Shown piece after piece: positions 46,037-54,609 of a stretch of 64,000 nt of DNA. Where the stretch lies: contig CP129466.1 in NCBI GenBank assembly GCA_030583605.1, forward strand, positions 2,673,001-2,737,000, written 5' to 3'. Both the position numbers and the translations under genes were made by a program. This DNA comes from Gammaproteobacteria bacterium (GTDB lineage Bacteria > Pseudomonadota > Gammaproteobacteria > Steroidobacterales > GCA-2729495). The notes beneath the pieces were generated by a model that saw only the letters and a list, made by a program, of their open reading frames with translations, ran no database searches and had not been told where the DNA came from. Numbering within the stretch: the first letter of the stretch is position 1; each line of letters starts with the position of its first letter.

Positions 46037-46117
46037 TGCACACGCGGCGCACCGACGCGGCTGCACGTATCGGCAACTTCGATCAGAGCCGGAAGTCGAC
46101 CGGCCGGGAGGCACGAT

Positions 46118-47791
46118 ATGAACACACGCATCCTTGTCACCGCCATCCTGCTGTCACTGGCAGGCATGGAGAACGCTGCGGGGTTCTGGGATCCGCGGGC
46201 CATCGCGATCGATCCGGCGACCGCCACCGAACCGGTCGCGCCCGTGCTCGACGGGCTCGGCGACCTGCACCGCAGCGTCACGACCCGCGACCCGCGCTCG
46301 CAGGAGTTCTTCGACCAGGGGCTGCGGCTCGCCTATGCCTTCAATCACTCCGAGGCGCTGCGCGCCTTCAAGGAGGCCGCACGCCTCGACCCGGACAACG
46401 CGATGGCGTACTGGGGCTGGGCCTACGTGCTCGGCCCGAACCTGAACCTGCCGATGGTGCCCGAGGTGGCCGGCCAGGCCCATGCGGCCGCACAGAAGGC
46501 GATGTCCCTGCGCGCGCGGGTCACGCCCGTCGAACGTGCCCTGATCGAGGCGATGGCGCAGCGGTACGCCGACCCGGCGCCGGAGAATCGCGCCGCGCTC
46601 GACCGGGCGTTTGCCGACGCCATGCGCGACGCGGCGGCGAAGTATCCGCTGGACCCGGACGCCGCGACGATCTACGCGGATGCGCTGATGAACCTCTCGC
46701 CGTGGAACTACTGGTACGCGGACGGCACCGGCAACGAACACGCCGAGGTGATCGTCGACACGCTCGAGGGCGTATTGCGCCGCCACCCCGATCACATCGG
46801 CGCCCTGCACCTGCACATCCACGCGGTGGAAGCCGTGGACGGCCGGCGCGCCGAGGTCAGCGCCGACCGGTTGCTGAAACTGGCCCCGGCCGCCGGGCAC
46901 CTGGTGCACATGCCCTCGCACATATACATGCGCGTCGGCCGCTACGCCGACGCCTACGACGCCAACGTGCTCGCGAACACCGCGGACAACCGCTACGTCG
47001 CCCAGTGCCAGGCGCAGGGCATCTACCCCCTCTTCTATCACCGTCACAACCAGCACTTCCTCACCTGGGCTGCCATGTTCCAGGGCCGCAGCCGGGCGGC
47101 GATGGATGCAGGCCGGCTGATCGCCCAGGGACTCGAGCCGGCGATGATCGAGGGCCCGTTCTCCGAAACGTTTCAGCACCTGATGAGCCAGCCGCTGTAC
47201 GTGATGGTGCGCTTCGGGCGCTGGGACGAGGCGCTGCGCGAGCCGCAACCGGACGAGGCCTATGACTTCATGACCGCCGTGTGGCACTACGCCCGCGGCA
47301 TGGCCTACCGCCATACCGGCAAGCTCACCGACGCGCGCCGGGAACTGCGCGCGCTGGAGCAGATCGGCGGCAGCGCACAGATGAAGGACAAGCTCGTCGG
47401 CTTCTCGCCGGCACCGGCCGTGCTCGGTATTGCCGCGCGGATCCTGGCGGCGGAAATCGCCGCCGCCAGCGGCGACCGCGATGAGGCGATCGCGCTGCTC
47501 GACGCCGCCATGCGCATCCAGGACGGCTTCCTGTACAACGAGCCGCCCGACTGGTACTTCCCAGTGCGCCATTACCTCGGCGCCGAGTTGCTGGACGCCG
47601 GGCACGCGGGCGAAGCGGAAACGGTGTACTGGCAGGATCTCGCGCGCAACCCGGCGAACGGCTATGCCCTGTTCGGGCTGCAACGGGCGCTCACGGCCCA
47701 GGGCAAGGAGGCACTCGCCGCGCGCGCCGGGGAGCAGTTCACCGCCGCCTGGACTGCGGCAGACGTGAAGCTCACCTCGTCGCGGTTCTGA
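46118..47791 (+). CDS. Exported TPR-repeat protein
   Basis: A 557-aa protein with a signal peptide (MNTRILVTAILLSLAGMENAAG) and several tetratricopeptide repeats, for example FFDQGLRLAYAFNHSEALRAFKEAARLDPDNAMAYWG near residue 65 and YDFMTAVWHYARGMAYRHTGKLTDARREL near 385. Between them is a His-rich stretch (GALHLHIHAVEAVDGRRAE, HMPSHIYMRVG) that recurs in this protein family and could bind metal. The family is common in environmental proteobacteria and has no defined role. It lies 82 bp after the DUF1244 gene. It probably works as a periplasmic scaffold. Confidence 0.85.
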   Translation: MNTRILVTAILLSLAGMENAAGFWDPRAIAIDPATATEPVAPVLDGLGDLHRSVTTRDPRSQEFFDQGLRLAYAFNHSEALRAFKEAARLDPDNAMAYWGWAYVLGPNLNLPMVPEVAGQAHAAAQKAMSLRARVTPVERALIEAMAQRYADPAPENRAALDRAFADAMRDAAAKYPLDPDAATIYADALMNLSPWNYWYADGTGNEHAEVIVDTLEGVLRRHPDHIGALHLHIHAVEAVDGRRAEVSADRLLKLAPAAGHLVHMPSHIYMRVGRYADAYDANVLANTADNRYVAQCQAQGIYPLFYHRHNQHFLTWAAMFQGRSRAAMDAGRLIAQGLEPAMIEGPFSETFQHLMSQPLYVMVRFGRWDEALREPQPDEAYDFMTAVWHYARGMAYRHTGKLTDARRELRALEQIGGSAQMKDKLVGFSPAPAVLGIAARILAAEIAAASGDRDEAIALLDAAMRIQDGFLYNEPPDWYFPVRHYLGAELLDAGHAGEAETVYWQDLARNPANGYALFGLQRALTAQGKEALAARAGEQFTAAWTAADVKLTSSRF

Positions 47792-47979
47792 ACCACGCGC
47801 CGGCCGCCGCCGGCAGGCGGTCTCCGGGGAATCCGGGCGTGCCTGGCCTGCCAGCCGCCCGGGCCCTCAGGCGCTACACGGACGTAAGGCGAGACATTCT
47901 GTTTCATCGCCGTAACGGCCCGCGCCACAACGCCGGCATCCGGCGCCATCCTCAAGACTGATACCCGAAAATTGGGTAA

Positions 47980-48010
47980 TTGCCGCGGGCGCGTTTTCCC
48001 GTTATCTAAT
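47980..48010 (+). promoter_or_regulatory. Weak promoter candidate upstream of NTPase paralogue 2
   Basis: In the 325-bp gap 47792-48116 the GC content drops around 47960-48030. TTGCCG (47980-47985) and TCTAAT (48005-48010) are 19 bp apart and resemble -35 and -10 boxes about 107 bp before the ATG at 48117. A short inverted repeat, ACCC...GGGT, lies just upstream at 47963-47977. Nothing else is seen in this gap. Confidence 0.3.
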
Positions 48011-48116
48011 TCGGTAAATACGTAGTCTTGCTGACCTCCGTCGTGCCCTGACCAACAAGCAATCACGGGTGCCGACGCCCGCATGAAGCTGCAGTTTCGT
48101 TGAAAAGGCCACGAGA

Positions 48117-49232
48117 ATGGATGCCGAGAGTCGCGACCCGACCGCACTGAGGCCCCCGCGGAACCTCGTGCGGCGACTCGATCACGAGCGGCTCGAGGCC
48201 GCGAAGTTCGGGTTCGTCACTCGCCGCGTCGCGGTAGGCCAGATCGAGACTCTGGTGGTCGGCAACCTCGCCCCCCGGGCAGGCGACCTCGTGCTCGCGC
48301 GCGTGGAGAAGGTCGGTCACCACAGTCGCGTCCAGATGCCCTCGGGACGGCGCTCACAGCTGTTCGCCGGCGACGAGGTCGTGGTCTGCTACGGCAACCG
48401 CTACGCGCCGAACCAGTTCGAGGCCCTGATCCCGCCCGATCTCGGCCCCTGCCATCTGGTCGCCGGCGGCGGCATTGCGTCCGAAGTGCTATCGGCGCAC
48501 AGCCAGATGCGGGCGGCCACGCGGCTGCGCCCCGTCGGATTGCTCGGCGATGCCGAGAACCGGCGACTGAACATCGGCGACTTCGGCCTGCCGGCCCCGC
48601 GCGCCGCCGTCAACCCCGCCATCCCGGTCATCGTGGTGGTCGGCACCAGCATGGACGCAGGCAAGACCACCGCGGTTTCCCACCTGGTCAAGGGCGCCGC
48701 ACGCGCCGGCATGTGCGTCGGCGCCGGCAAGGCCACCGGCACTGGCGCCGGCAACGATGTCTGGTCGATGGAGGACGCCGGTGCGCACCAGGTGCTCGAC
48801 TTCACGGACTTCGGCCATGCCACCACCTACCGGCTGGCCATCCCGGAGGTCGAGGCCATCCTCCAGAAAATGGCCATCTACCTGCAGCAGGCACGCGCCG
48901 ACATCGTGATCATCGAAATCGCCGACGGCCTGCTGCAACAGGAGACCGCGGCGTTGCTGCAATCGCCGACTTTCACCAACCTCGTGCGCGGCGTCATCTT
49001 CTGTGCGGGTGACGCGATGGGCGCCGAGGCCGGCGTGAACTGGCTCGAACAGCGCGGCATCCCGACGCTCGCGGTGACCGGCGTTCTGACGGCCTCCCCG
49101 CTCGCCATCCAGGAAGCCCGGCAGGTGACGTCACTGCCCGTCCTGCGCTGTGACGAACTCGCGACGCCGGCCGTGGTGCGCGAACTGCTGGCCGTGCCTA
49201 CCGGTGGCGGCGCCGCCATGCTGGGCGCCTGA
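48117..49232 (+). CDS. P-loop NTPase, DUF1611/BioD-like, with novel N-terminal domain (paralogue 2)
   Basis: A 371-aa paralogue of the gene at 41570-42736, alike along its whole length. The N-terminal half contains FVTRRVAVGQIETLVV, APRAGDLVLARVEKVGHHS and FAGDEVVVCYGNRYAPNQFEALIPPD. The P-loop is VVVGTSMDAGKTTAVSHL near 180, followed by ADIVIIEIADGLLQQETAALL. The P-loop and acidic strand are both intact. An esterase paralogue follows 190 bp downstream, so the NTPase-esterase pairing of the first locus is repeated here on the opposite strand. The activity is unknown. Confidence 0.78.
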   Translation: MDAESRDPTALRPPRNLVRRLDHERLEAAKFGFVTRRVAVGQIETLVVGNLAPRAGDLVLARVEKVGHHSRVQMPSGRRSQLFAGDEVVVCYGNRYAPNQFEALIPPDLGPCHLVAGGGIASEVLSAHSQMRAATRLRPVGLLGDAENRRLNIGDFGLPAPRAAVNPAIPVIVVVGTSMDAGKTTAVSHLVKGAARAGMCVGAGKATGTGAGNDVWSMEDAGAHQVLDFTDFGHATTYRLAIPEVEAILQKMAIYLQQARADIVIIEIADGLLQQETAALLQSPTFTNLVRGVIFCAGDAMGAEAGVNWLEQRGIPTLAVTGVLTASPLAIQEARQVTSLPVLRCDELATPAVVRELLAVPTGGGAAMLGA

Positions 49233-49422
49233 GCCCGGCAACCGGGCGGCGGCTGCCGCGTTCGCCGGCGCCGGAACCGGACGGCACCCCCTCTCAAAAT
49301 CGCGCCCGCCCCCTTTTTCCCGGAACACGAACAGCGTTCAATAGCCGCATGACGGGGCACGCTCTCAAGCAGCCGATGCAGCCGCAACCGGCCGTCCGGC
49401 CGCGGCGCGGAGCCTGCGCCGC

Positions 49423-50289
49423 ATGAGTGTCCCCATGGCGCAATCGCGGGCAACGAACGTCCCGCCGGGCGGCACCTGCCCACGCGATCGCATCCTGTTG
49501 CGCGCCGCCCGCAGCGATCCACGGCTGCGCTATTACGTGTACTGGCCGGCCACCGCCGGCGCCGACTCGCATGTCCTGGTCGCAGTTCACGGCATTTCGC
49601 GCAACGCGCGCGAGCACGTGCGGATGCTCGCCGCACGCGCGAGCCACCATGGCGTGCTCCTCATGGCGCCGCTTTTCCCTCCGGACATCTTTCCGCACTA
49701 CCAGCGGCTCGGCCGCAAAGGCGCGGGCCTGCGCTCCGACCAATCGCTCAATCGCATGCTCGAGGATCTCGGCCGGTTCACCGGCCGTCGCATCGAGCGC
49801 GTTCACCTGTTCGGTTACTCCGGCGGCGGCCAGTTCGCCCACCGCTACGCACTGGCCTATCCGCAGCGCGTCATCGCCCTGGCGATCACTTCGCCCGGCT
49901 GGTACACATGGCCGGATCCGCTGCGCCGTTTCCCGCTCGGTCTCGCGCCTTCCGCGTTCCTGCCGGACCTGCGCTTCGACCTGGACAAGTTCCTCTGCAT
50001 ACCGACCTGCGTGCTGGTGGGCGCGCACGACACCGAGCGCGACCCGCAGCTGCGCACCGGCCGGCGTCTCGACCGCGAACAGGGCAGGAACCGGCTCGAA
50101 CGTGGCCGGCGCTGGATCCGGCAACTCAGGCGCGAGGCCCGCCAGCGCGGGCTGACGACGCGGTACCGCTTCCGCGAATTGCCGAACTCGAGCCACGACT
50201 TCATGGAAAACGTCATGCGCGACGCCATGGACCGGCACGTGTTCCGGTTCCTGTTCGAACCGGAGGGCAAGCGCAACAAAAGCCGGTGA
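49423..50289 (+). CDS. Esterase of the PHB-depolymerase/Fsh type (paralogue)
   Basis: A 288-aa alpha/beta hydrolase. VLVAVHGISRNAREHVRML is the oxyanion strand, LFGYSGGGQFAHRYALA the nucleophile elbow, VLVGAHDTERDPQLR the acid loop and LPNSSHDFMENV the His segment. All catalytic residues are therefore in place. It is a close relative of 40768-41622 and of the pseudo-esterase in the HlyD fusion. No signal peptide is seen. An internal ATG at 49435 is an alternative start. It likely shares a substrate class with the other locus. Confidence 0.85.
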   Translation: MSVPMAQSRATNVPPGGTCPRDRILLRAARSDPRLRYYVYWPATAGADSHVLVAVHGISRNAREHVRMLAARASHHGVLLMAPLFPPDIFPHYQRLGRKGAGLRSDQSLNRMLEDLGRFTGRRIERVHLFGYSGGGQFAHRYALAYPQRVIALAITSPGWYTWPDPLRRFPLGLAPSAFLPDLRFDLDKFLCIPTCVLVGAHDTERDPQLRTGRRLDREQGRNRLERGRRWIRQLRREARQRGLTTRYRFRELPNSSHDFMENVMRDAMDRHVFRFLFEPEGKRNKSR

Positions 50290-50448
50290 GTGCCCGGCAG
50301 CCGGAGGGCATCGCCAAGGCTCGCATCGACTTCTGGCAGCAACGGCGCGCACCCGGCCTCTCCTGACACGAGCGCCCGCCCGGCGCGGCGCGCTGCCCGC
50401 CACTGGGCGCGGGCATACGCATATTCCACGAGCCCGGTCTCGCGGTCC

Positions 50449-50474
50449 CGTTACGCACCGTTACAAAACGTTAC
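50449..50474. promoter_or_regulatory. Three CGTTAC direct repeats at exact 10-bp period
   Basis: CGTTAC occurs at 50449, 50459 and 50469, so the three copies lie on the same face of the helix. They sit about 82 bp upstream of the 36-residue gene at 50556. Such phased direct repeats often bind OmpR/PhoB-type response regulators. No regulator of that class is in the window. The surrounding gap 50290-50555 shows no other feature. Confidence 0.45.
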
Positions 50475-50555
50475 CCGCCTGAAAGGATCGCCACGCCTGC
50501 GCGGCGCAAGCTGACACCATCGCAAACGACCCGCACAGCACGCAAGGAGACGACG

Positions 50556-50666
50556 ATGGATGCAGGGTTCTGGACATTGCCCGCTTCGCAACGGCTGGAG
50601 TTCGCCGTGACGGTCACGCTGATCACGCTCGGCATGGGCGCGGTCCTGGCGGTGCTGTTCGGCTGA
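50556..50666 (+). CDS. Small single-helix membrane protein (36 aa)
   Basis: A short gene with a good ribosome site (AAGGAG, 8 bp before the ATG). The product has a soluble head, MDAGFWTLPASQRLEF, and one membrane helix, AVTVTLITLGMGAVLAVLFG, ending at the C-terminus. It resembles small accessory subunits of respiratory complexes in size and layout, but I cannot name a family. Another small membrane protein follows at 50700. Phased CGTTAC repeats lie upstream. It is too short for sequence-based proof. Confidence 0.55.
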   Translation: MDAGFWTLPASQRLEFAVTVTLITLGMGAVLAVLFG

Positions 50667-50699
50667 ACCGCGCCCCAACCAGGCGCAGGCCATAACGCC

Positions 50700-50963
50700 A
50701 TGGCAGGACCGTCCATGCCGGAGCACACGATGCGCGGTGGCGACGCATTGCGCGAGGAGTGCGACTGCGTCGTGTCGCTGGCGCTGACCGGGCTCGCGCT
50801 CGCCGCAGGCCTGCTGCTCCGGGCGTCGCTGCTCTCCTGCGTGGCACTCGCCCTCGGCTTCCAGTACCTGCTCGCCGGACGGCGCATGCGGGTCGCCGCC
50901 ACCGGCAGCCGCCCGCATCCCGGGTTGCACCCCAACATCCGGCGCAACGTCGCGCCCGACTGA
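50700..50963 (+). CDS. Small membrane protein (87 aa)
   Basis: A product with a Cys-containing head (REECDCVV) and two adjacent hydrophobic stretches, SLALTGLALAAGLLLR and SLLSCVALALGFQYLLAG, followed by a basic tail. I do not recognise it. It lies 33 bp after the 36-residue gene, and both are probably one transcript. ATG codons at 50715 and 50730 are alternative starts. GC-rich composition makes chance frames common here, so the call is moderate. Confidence 0.5.
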   Translation: MAGPSMPEHTMRGGDALREECDCVVSLALTGLALAAGLLLRASLLSCVALALGFQYLLAGRRMRVAATGSRPHPGLHPNIRRNVAPD

Positions 50964-51066
50964 CGCCCGCATCGACCCGGGCAGGCCTCCCGGCCTCCCG
51001 GCCGCCCTTGCCGCCCTGTAGCCGGACGGCGGTACACTCCGCCGGCAGCTGCCCGCAGGAGCGGTC

Positions 51067-51828
51067 ATGACCTCGCAGGCCAATATCAGCAAATCGGTAG
51101 CGCGGACCTTCCGCGTGCTCGACCTCTTCCGCGAATTGCGCCGGCCGCTCACTGCCGCCCAGATCCAGCACGCGCTCAAACTGCCGCAGCCGAGTACGCG
51201 CGTACTGCTGCACGAACTCGTAAGCATCGGTTACCTCGCCTACACGATGCCCGCGCGCACCTACTTCCCCACCGCGAGGCTGAGCGTGCTCGGCGACTGG
51301 CTCGGGCGCAGCCTCGTGCTGCACGAGGCGTTGACGCGCGTGGTCGACAGCATCTCGCTCGAACTCGAAGAGACTGCCAGCCTCAGCACCGTGACCAGCG
51401 ACCATGTCGAGGTGCTCTACGTGCATCGCGCCGGCCACGCCCTGGCCCTGCAGATCTCTGCCGGGATGGGCGGACAGCTCTGGCGCAGCGCCGTCGGCCG
51501 TTCGCTGCTCAGCCTGCGCAGCGAGCAGGAGGTCGAGCGCTTCTTCGACGGCCTCGACAAGCGTGACGCGCCGCGCGGCAAGCGCCAGCGCGATCAGGTC
51601 CGCGAGCAGGTCCGGCGCATCCGCGCACAGGGCTATTTCGCCGGCTACGACATCTTCCTAGAAGGTGTCGGCGCGATCTGCGTCCCGCTGCCGCGCACGG
51701 TCGCCGGCTCGCCGCTGGTACTGGCCGTCGCCGGCGGCAAAGACCGCGTGCAGCCCCGCGAAAAGATGATCCTGCGCGCGATCCGCGCGCACTTGCGCGC
51801 CGCACCGGTGCCGCGCGCACGCGACTGA
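51067..51828 (+). CDS. IclR-family transcriptional regulator
   Basis: A 253-aa regulator. The N-terminal winged helix (SVARTFRVLDLFRELRRPLTAAQIQHALKLPQPSTRVLLHELVSIGYL) binds DNA. The C-terminal IclR effector domain includes GQLWRSAVGRSLLS, RRIRAQGYFAGYD and VGAICVPLPRTVAGSPLVLAVAG. Members usually control catabolic operons and respond to small aromatic or organic acids. No obvious target operon is adjacent, so the regulon is unknown. A well-formed, normal-length member. Confidence 0.9.
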   Translation: MTSQANISKSVARTFRVLDLFRELRRPLTAAQIQHALKLPQPSTRVLLHELVSIGYLAYTMPARTYFPTARLSVLGDWLGRSLVLHEALTRVVDSISLELEETASLSTVTSDHVEVLYVHRAGHALALQISAGMGGQLWRSAVGRSLLSLRSEQEVERFFDGLDKRDAPRGKRQRDQVREQVRRIRAQGYFAGYDIFLEGVGAICVPLPRTVAGSPLVLAVAGGKDRVQPREKMILRAIRAHLRAAPVPRARD

Positions 51829-51922
51829 CCGGGCACGTCTCAGCCGGGCCGGCCCGAGGGCTGCAATCCTTCAGACGAATGCAGGCACGGACTTTGCCGA
51901 GCAGTGACGAAGGGGGCAACGC

Positions 51923-52729
51923 ATGACTGCCAACCAGATCCGCTTTGACAACGGCGCCACCTACGAGCGTTACATGGGCAGGTGGAGCCAGCTCGTCGGG
52001 GAAACATTTCTCGACTGGCTGGCCCCGGCGCCGAACCAGCGATGGCTGGATGTCGGCTGTGGCAATGGCGCGTTCACCGAGATGCTCATCGAGCGATGCA
52101 ACCCGGCTGCGGTGGCTGGCATAGACCCGTCGGAAGAGCAGCTCGCGTACGCACGCGCGCGGCCCGCATTGAGTGGGGCAGAGCTGCGCCGGGGGGACGC
52201 AATGGCTCTGCCCTACCCTGACAACGCATTTGATAGTGCGGTCATGCCGCTGGTGATCTTCTTTGTCCCCGATCCGGCCAGGGGTATTGCTGAAATGGGA
52301 CGGGTGGTTCGCCCGGGCGGAGCCGTTGCCGCTTACGCCTGGGACATGATGGGCGGCGGTTTCCCGTACGAGGCGCTGTTTGCAGAGATACGTGGTCTTG
52401 GTCTTGCGGTTCCCGCGCCACCAAGTCCTCATGCGTCGCGGCTGGAGGTGATGCAGAACCTGTGGGCCGGCGCCGGCATCGATGCGATGGAGACGCGGGC
52501 AATCACCGTGCATCGAACGTTCGATGATTTCGCGGACTTCTGGACAACAGCCCTCGGTGCGCCAAGCGTGGGAGCAACGCTCGCCGCCATGGCGCCTGAA
52601 CACCTTGCGATTCTCAGGGAACGAGTGCGTGCCCGCCTGCCGGCGGACGCTGCTGGCCATATCATTTGTGCAGCCCGCGCCAACGCCGTGAAAGGCCGTG
52701 TCGCCAGCCTGTGCGGCGCACGTCCCTGA
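51923..52729 (+). CDS. Class I SAM-dependent methyltransferase
   Basis: A 268-aa methyltransferase with RWLDVGCGNGAFTEMLIERC (motif I, about 40-60), VAGIDPSEEQLAYARAR (acidic loop), LPYPDNAFDSAVMPLVIFFVPDP and MGRVVRPGGAVAAYAWD. It belongs to the Methyltransf_11/UbiE group. Its codon use looks less GC-extreme than its neighbours, and together with the adjoining GNAT remnant this may mark an acquired segment. The start ATG follows GGGGGCAACGC. The substrate is unknown. Confidence 0.85.
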   Translation: MTANQIRFDNGATYERYMGRWSQLVGETFLDWLAPAPNQRWLDVGCGNGAFTEMLIERCNPAAVAGIDPSEEQLAYARARPALSGAELRRGDAMALPYPDNAFDSAVMPLVIFFVPDPARGIAEMGRVVRPGGAVAAYAWDMMGGGFPYEALFAEIRGLGLAVPAPPSPHASRLEVMQNLWAGAGIDAMETRAITVHRTFDDFADFWTTALGAPSVGATLAAMAPEHLAILRERVRARLPADAAGHIICAARANAVKGRVASLCGARP

Positions 52730-52821
52730 ACATCATCGTACGGGAAGAATCACCGCGAGACGTCGCGGCAATCCATCGCGTCACCATGGCGGCGTTCGAG
52801 CATGTTCCTCACGCCGGCTGA
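52726..52821 (+). pseudogene. Remnant of a GNAT N-acetyltransferase (N-terminal piece)
   Basis: Directly after the methyltransferase, one frame reads IIVREESPRDVAAIHRV and TMAAFEHVPHAG and then stops (TGA, 52819-52821). This matches the first strand and helix of GNAT acetyltransferases of the YhbS type, which normally run to about 165 residues. No further GNAT sequence follows in any frame that I can see before the next gene at 52968. There is no proper start codon. It is probably the broken end of a lost gene. Confidence 0.45.
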
Positions 52822-52967
52822 CGCCACTTCGTGGTGCGGCGTGACGCAATCGCCGGGCCGCCATCGTGGCGGGCGCTTCGCTTCAGGTGGCTTACGCCGC
52901 CGGTTCCGCTTCGTCATACTGCCCCATGCGGCGGCTCTGCCGCCCGGTCACACCCGAGGAGATTCGC

Positions 52968-53369
52968 ATGACCACGCAGTATGCCGGTTCATGTTTGTGC
53001 GGCACGGTACGCTTCGCCATCGCGGGCAGCTTCACGCGGTTTTTTCTCTGTCATTGCTCCCGTTGCCGCAAGTCCACGGGCTCGGCCCACGGCGCCAACC
53101 TGTTCTCTTCGACCGCACGCCTTGACTGGCTCTCCGGGCAGGATGCGATTTCGACCTTTAACGTCCCGAACACCCGTCACACCCGGAGTTTCTGCTCGAC
53201 CTGCGGCTCTGCGCTGCCGTACGCCCTCGGCCCGAGGATCGTGGTGCCGGCAGGCAGCCTCGATTCAGCGCTTGCGCTCAGGCCGCAAGCGCACATCTTC
53301 CTGTCCAGCAAGGCATCGTGGGATCATGACCTGCACAGCGTTCCAGGATTCGACGAGCTGCCTGCTTAG
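52968..53369 (+). CDS. GFA/CENP-V family zinc protein
   Basis: A 133-aa member of the glutathione-dependent formaldehyde-activating (GFA, Mss4-like) family. Zinc cysteines occur in GSCLCGTVRF, CHCSRCRKSTGSAHGANLF and SFCSTCGSALPY. The ATG at 52968 follows GAGGAGA, giving a good ribosome site, and homology begins there. Members bind glutathione adducts or small electrophiles; most have no proven reaction. No formaldehyde dehydrogenase is adjacent. Confidence 0.88.
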   Translation: MTTQYAGSCLCGTVRFAIAGSFTRFFLCHCSRCRKSTGSAHGANLFSSTARLDWLSGQDAISTFNVPNTRHTRSFCSTCGSALPYALGPRIVVPAGSLDSALALRPQAHIFLSSKASWDHDLHSVPGFDELPA

Positions 53370-53438
53370 CCGGGCGCGGTCACCTCGCCCGTGCCGAAGC
53401 GGCCTGTGACTGCGGCGCTGGTGATCGGGAAGGAGCAC

Positions 53439-54464
53439 ATGAAACCGGACGACAGCCACGCCTTGCGCCAATCATCGCCTGCACGGTTTTCTTCGACCGG
53501 CCTCGTCGTCGAGGGCACCTCTCCCACGCACCGCCTGCTGGGCTTCCTGGATGCGGTGTGTCGCGGCATCGGGCAGGTGATGTTGCAGAACAATGCCTAC
53601 GCGGGCCTGCTCATGTTGCTCGGGATCTTCTACAACTCGGTGCTGTTCGGCTGCGCTGCCCTGCTCGGAACCATTGCGAGCACCGCCACCGCCGTGCTCC
53701 TCGGCGTCGAGCGTTCCCAGGTACGGGCCGGGTTGTTCGGTTTCAACGGCGCGCTCGTCGCCATCGCGCTGCTGTACTTTCTCGAACCGGACGCACTGGC
53801 CTGGGGCTATGTCGTGCTGGCGGCGGCCTGCACGACGGTCATCATGGCGGCACTGCTCCAGCTCCTGAGCACATGGCGGATCCCCGCGCTCACGGCGCCG
53901 TTCGTCTTCACAACCTTGCTCTTTGTCCTGGCTGCCGCGCGTTTCGGCCGACTGCATTCGACCGGTGCGTTGCCGACCGCCGGGCTTCCCAAGGCGGCTG
54001 CTGTCGAGGGCATCGTGACGGCCTCGACGATCAGCGAGGGACTCCTGACCGGTGTTGCGCAGGTGTTCTTCCAGGGGAGCGCCGTCACCGGCGCTGTCTT
54101 CCTGCTCGCACTCCTGCTCAGTTCGCGGGTGGCGTGCATGGCCGCCGTCTTCGGCTCATTGCTCGGGCTGCTGGTCGCGTGGGGCATGGGAGCCGCCGAG
54201 CCGGCGATTCGCGGCGGGGCTTTCGGCTTCAACTCGGTCCTGACGGCGATCGCGCTTTTCGGTGGGCCTTATGTCCTGAATGTGGCCTCGGCGGCATACG
54301 GGACGCTCGCCGTGGTAGCGACGGCGGTCGTGTTCGCCGCCATCTCTGCTGCGCTCGAGCCGCTCGGGATGCCGGCACTGACCTCGCCCTTCGTGCTGGT
54401 CGTGTGGCTGTTTCTGCTGGCCGGCGCGATCTTCCAGCGACTGCGGCCAGGAACCGGGTCCTGA
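53439..54464 (+). CDS. Urea transporter (UT family)
   Basis: A 341-aa channel-type urea transporter with two homologous halves of five helices each. Family motifs are VMLQNNAYAGLLMLLGIFYNS, GLFGFNGALVAIAL and, in the second half, GAFGFNSVLTAIALFG, with PALTAPFVFTT and PALTSPFVLVV at the pseudo-repeat pore helices. The ATG at 53439 follows AAGGAGC, better placed than the GTG 48 bp upstream. No urease gene is in the window, so urea or a related amide might serve as a nitrogen source processed elsewhere. Confidence 0.9.
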   Translation: MKPDDSHALRQSSPARFSSTGLVVEGTSPTHRLLGFLDAVCRGIGQVMLQNNAYAGLLMLLGIFYNSVLFGCAALLGTIASTATAVLLGVERSQVRAGLFGFNGALVAIALLYFLEPDALAWGYVVLAAACTTVIMAALLQLLSTWRIPALTAPFVFTTLLFVLAAARFGRLHSTGALPTAGLPKAAAVEGIVTASTISEGLLTGVAQVFFQGSAVTGAVFLLALLLSSRVACMAAVFGSLLGLLVAWGMGAAEPAIRGGAFGFNSVLTAIALFGGPYVLNVASAAYGTLAVVATAVVFAAISAALEPLGMPALTSPFVLVVWLFLLAGAIFQRLRPGTGS

Positions 54465-54609
54465 TGGCACGAAGCGGCCGCACCGTCATCGGCACCGCCA
54501 CGGAACGCAACCCGGCTCGATCTCGTCTGCTAGAATTTTTGCCCTGTCGGCGTCCAGGCCCTGCCTGGCGCAGGCCACCGGAGGCAGGAGATCCCTCGCA
54601 CGGGAGTTG

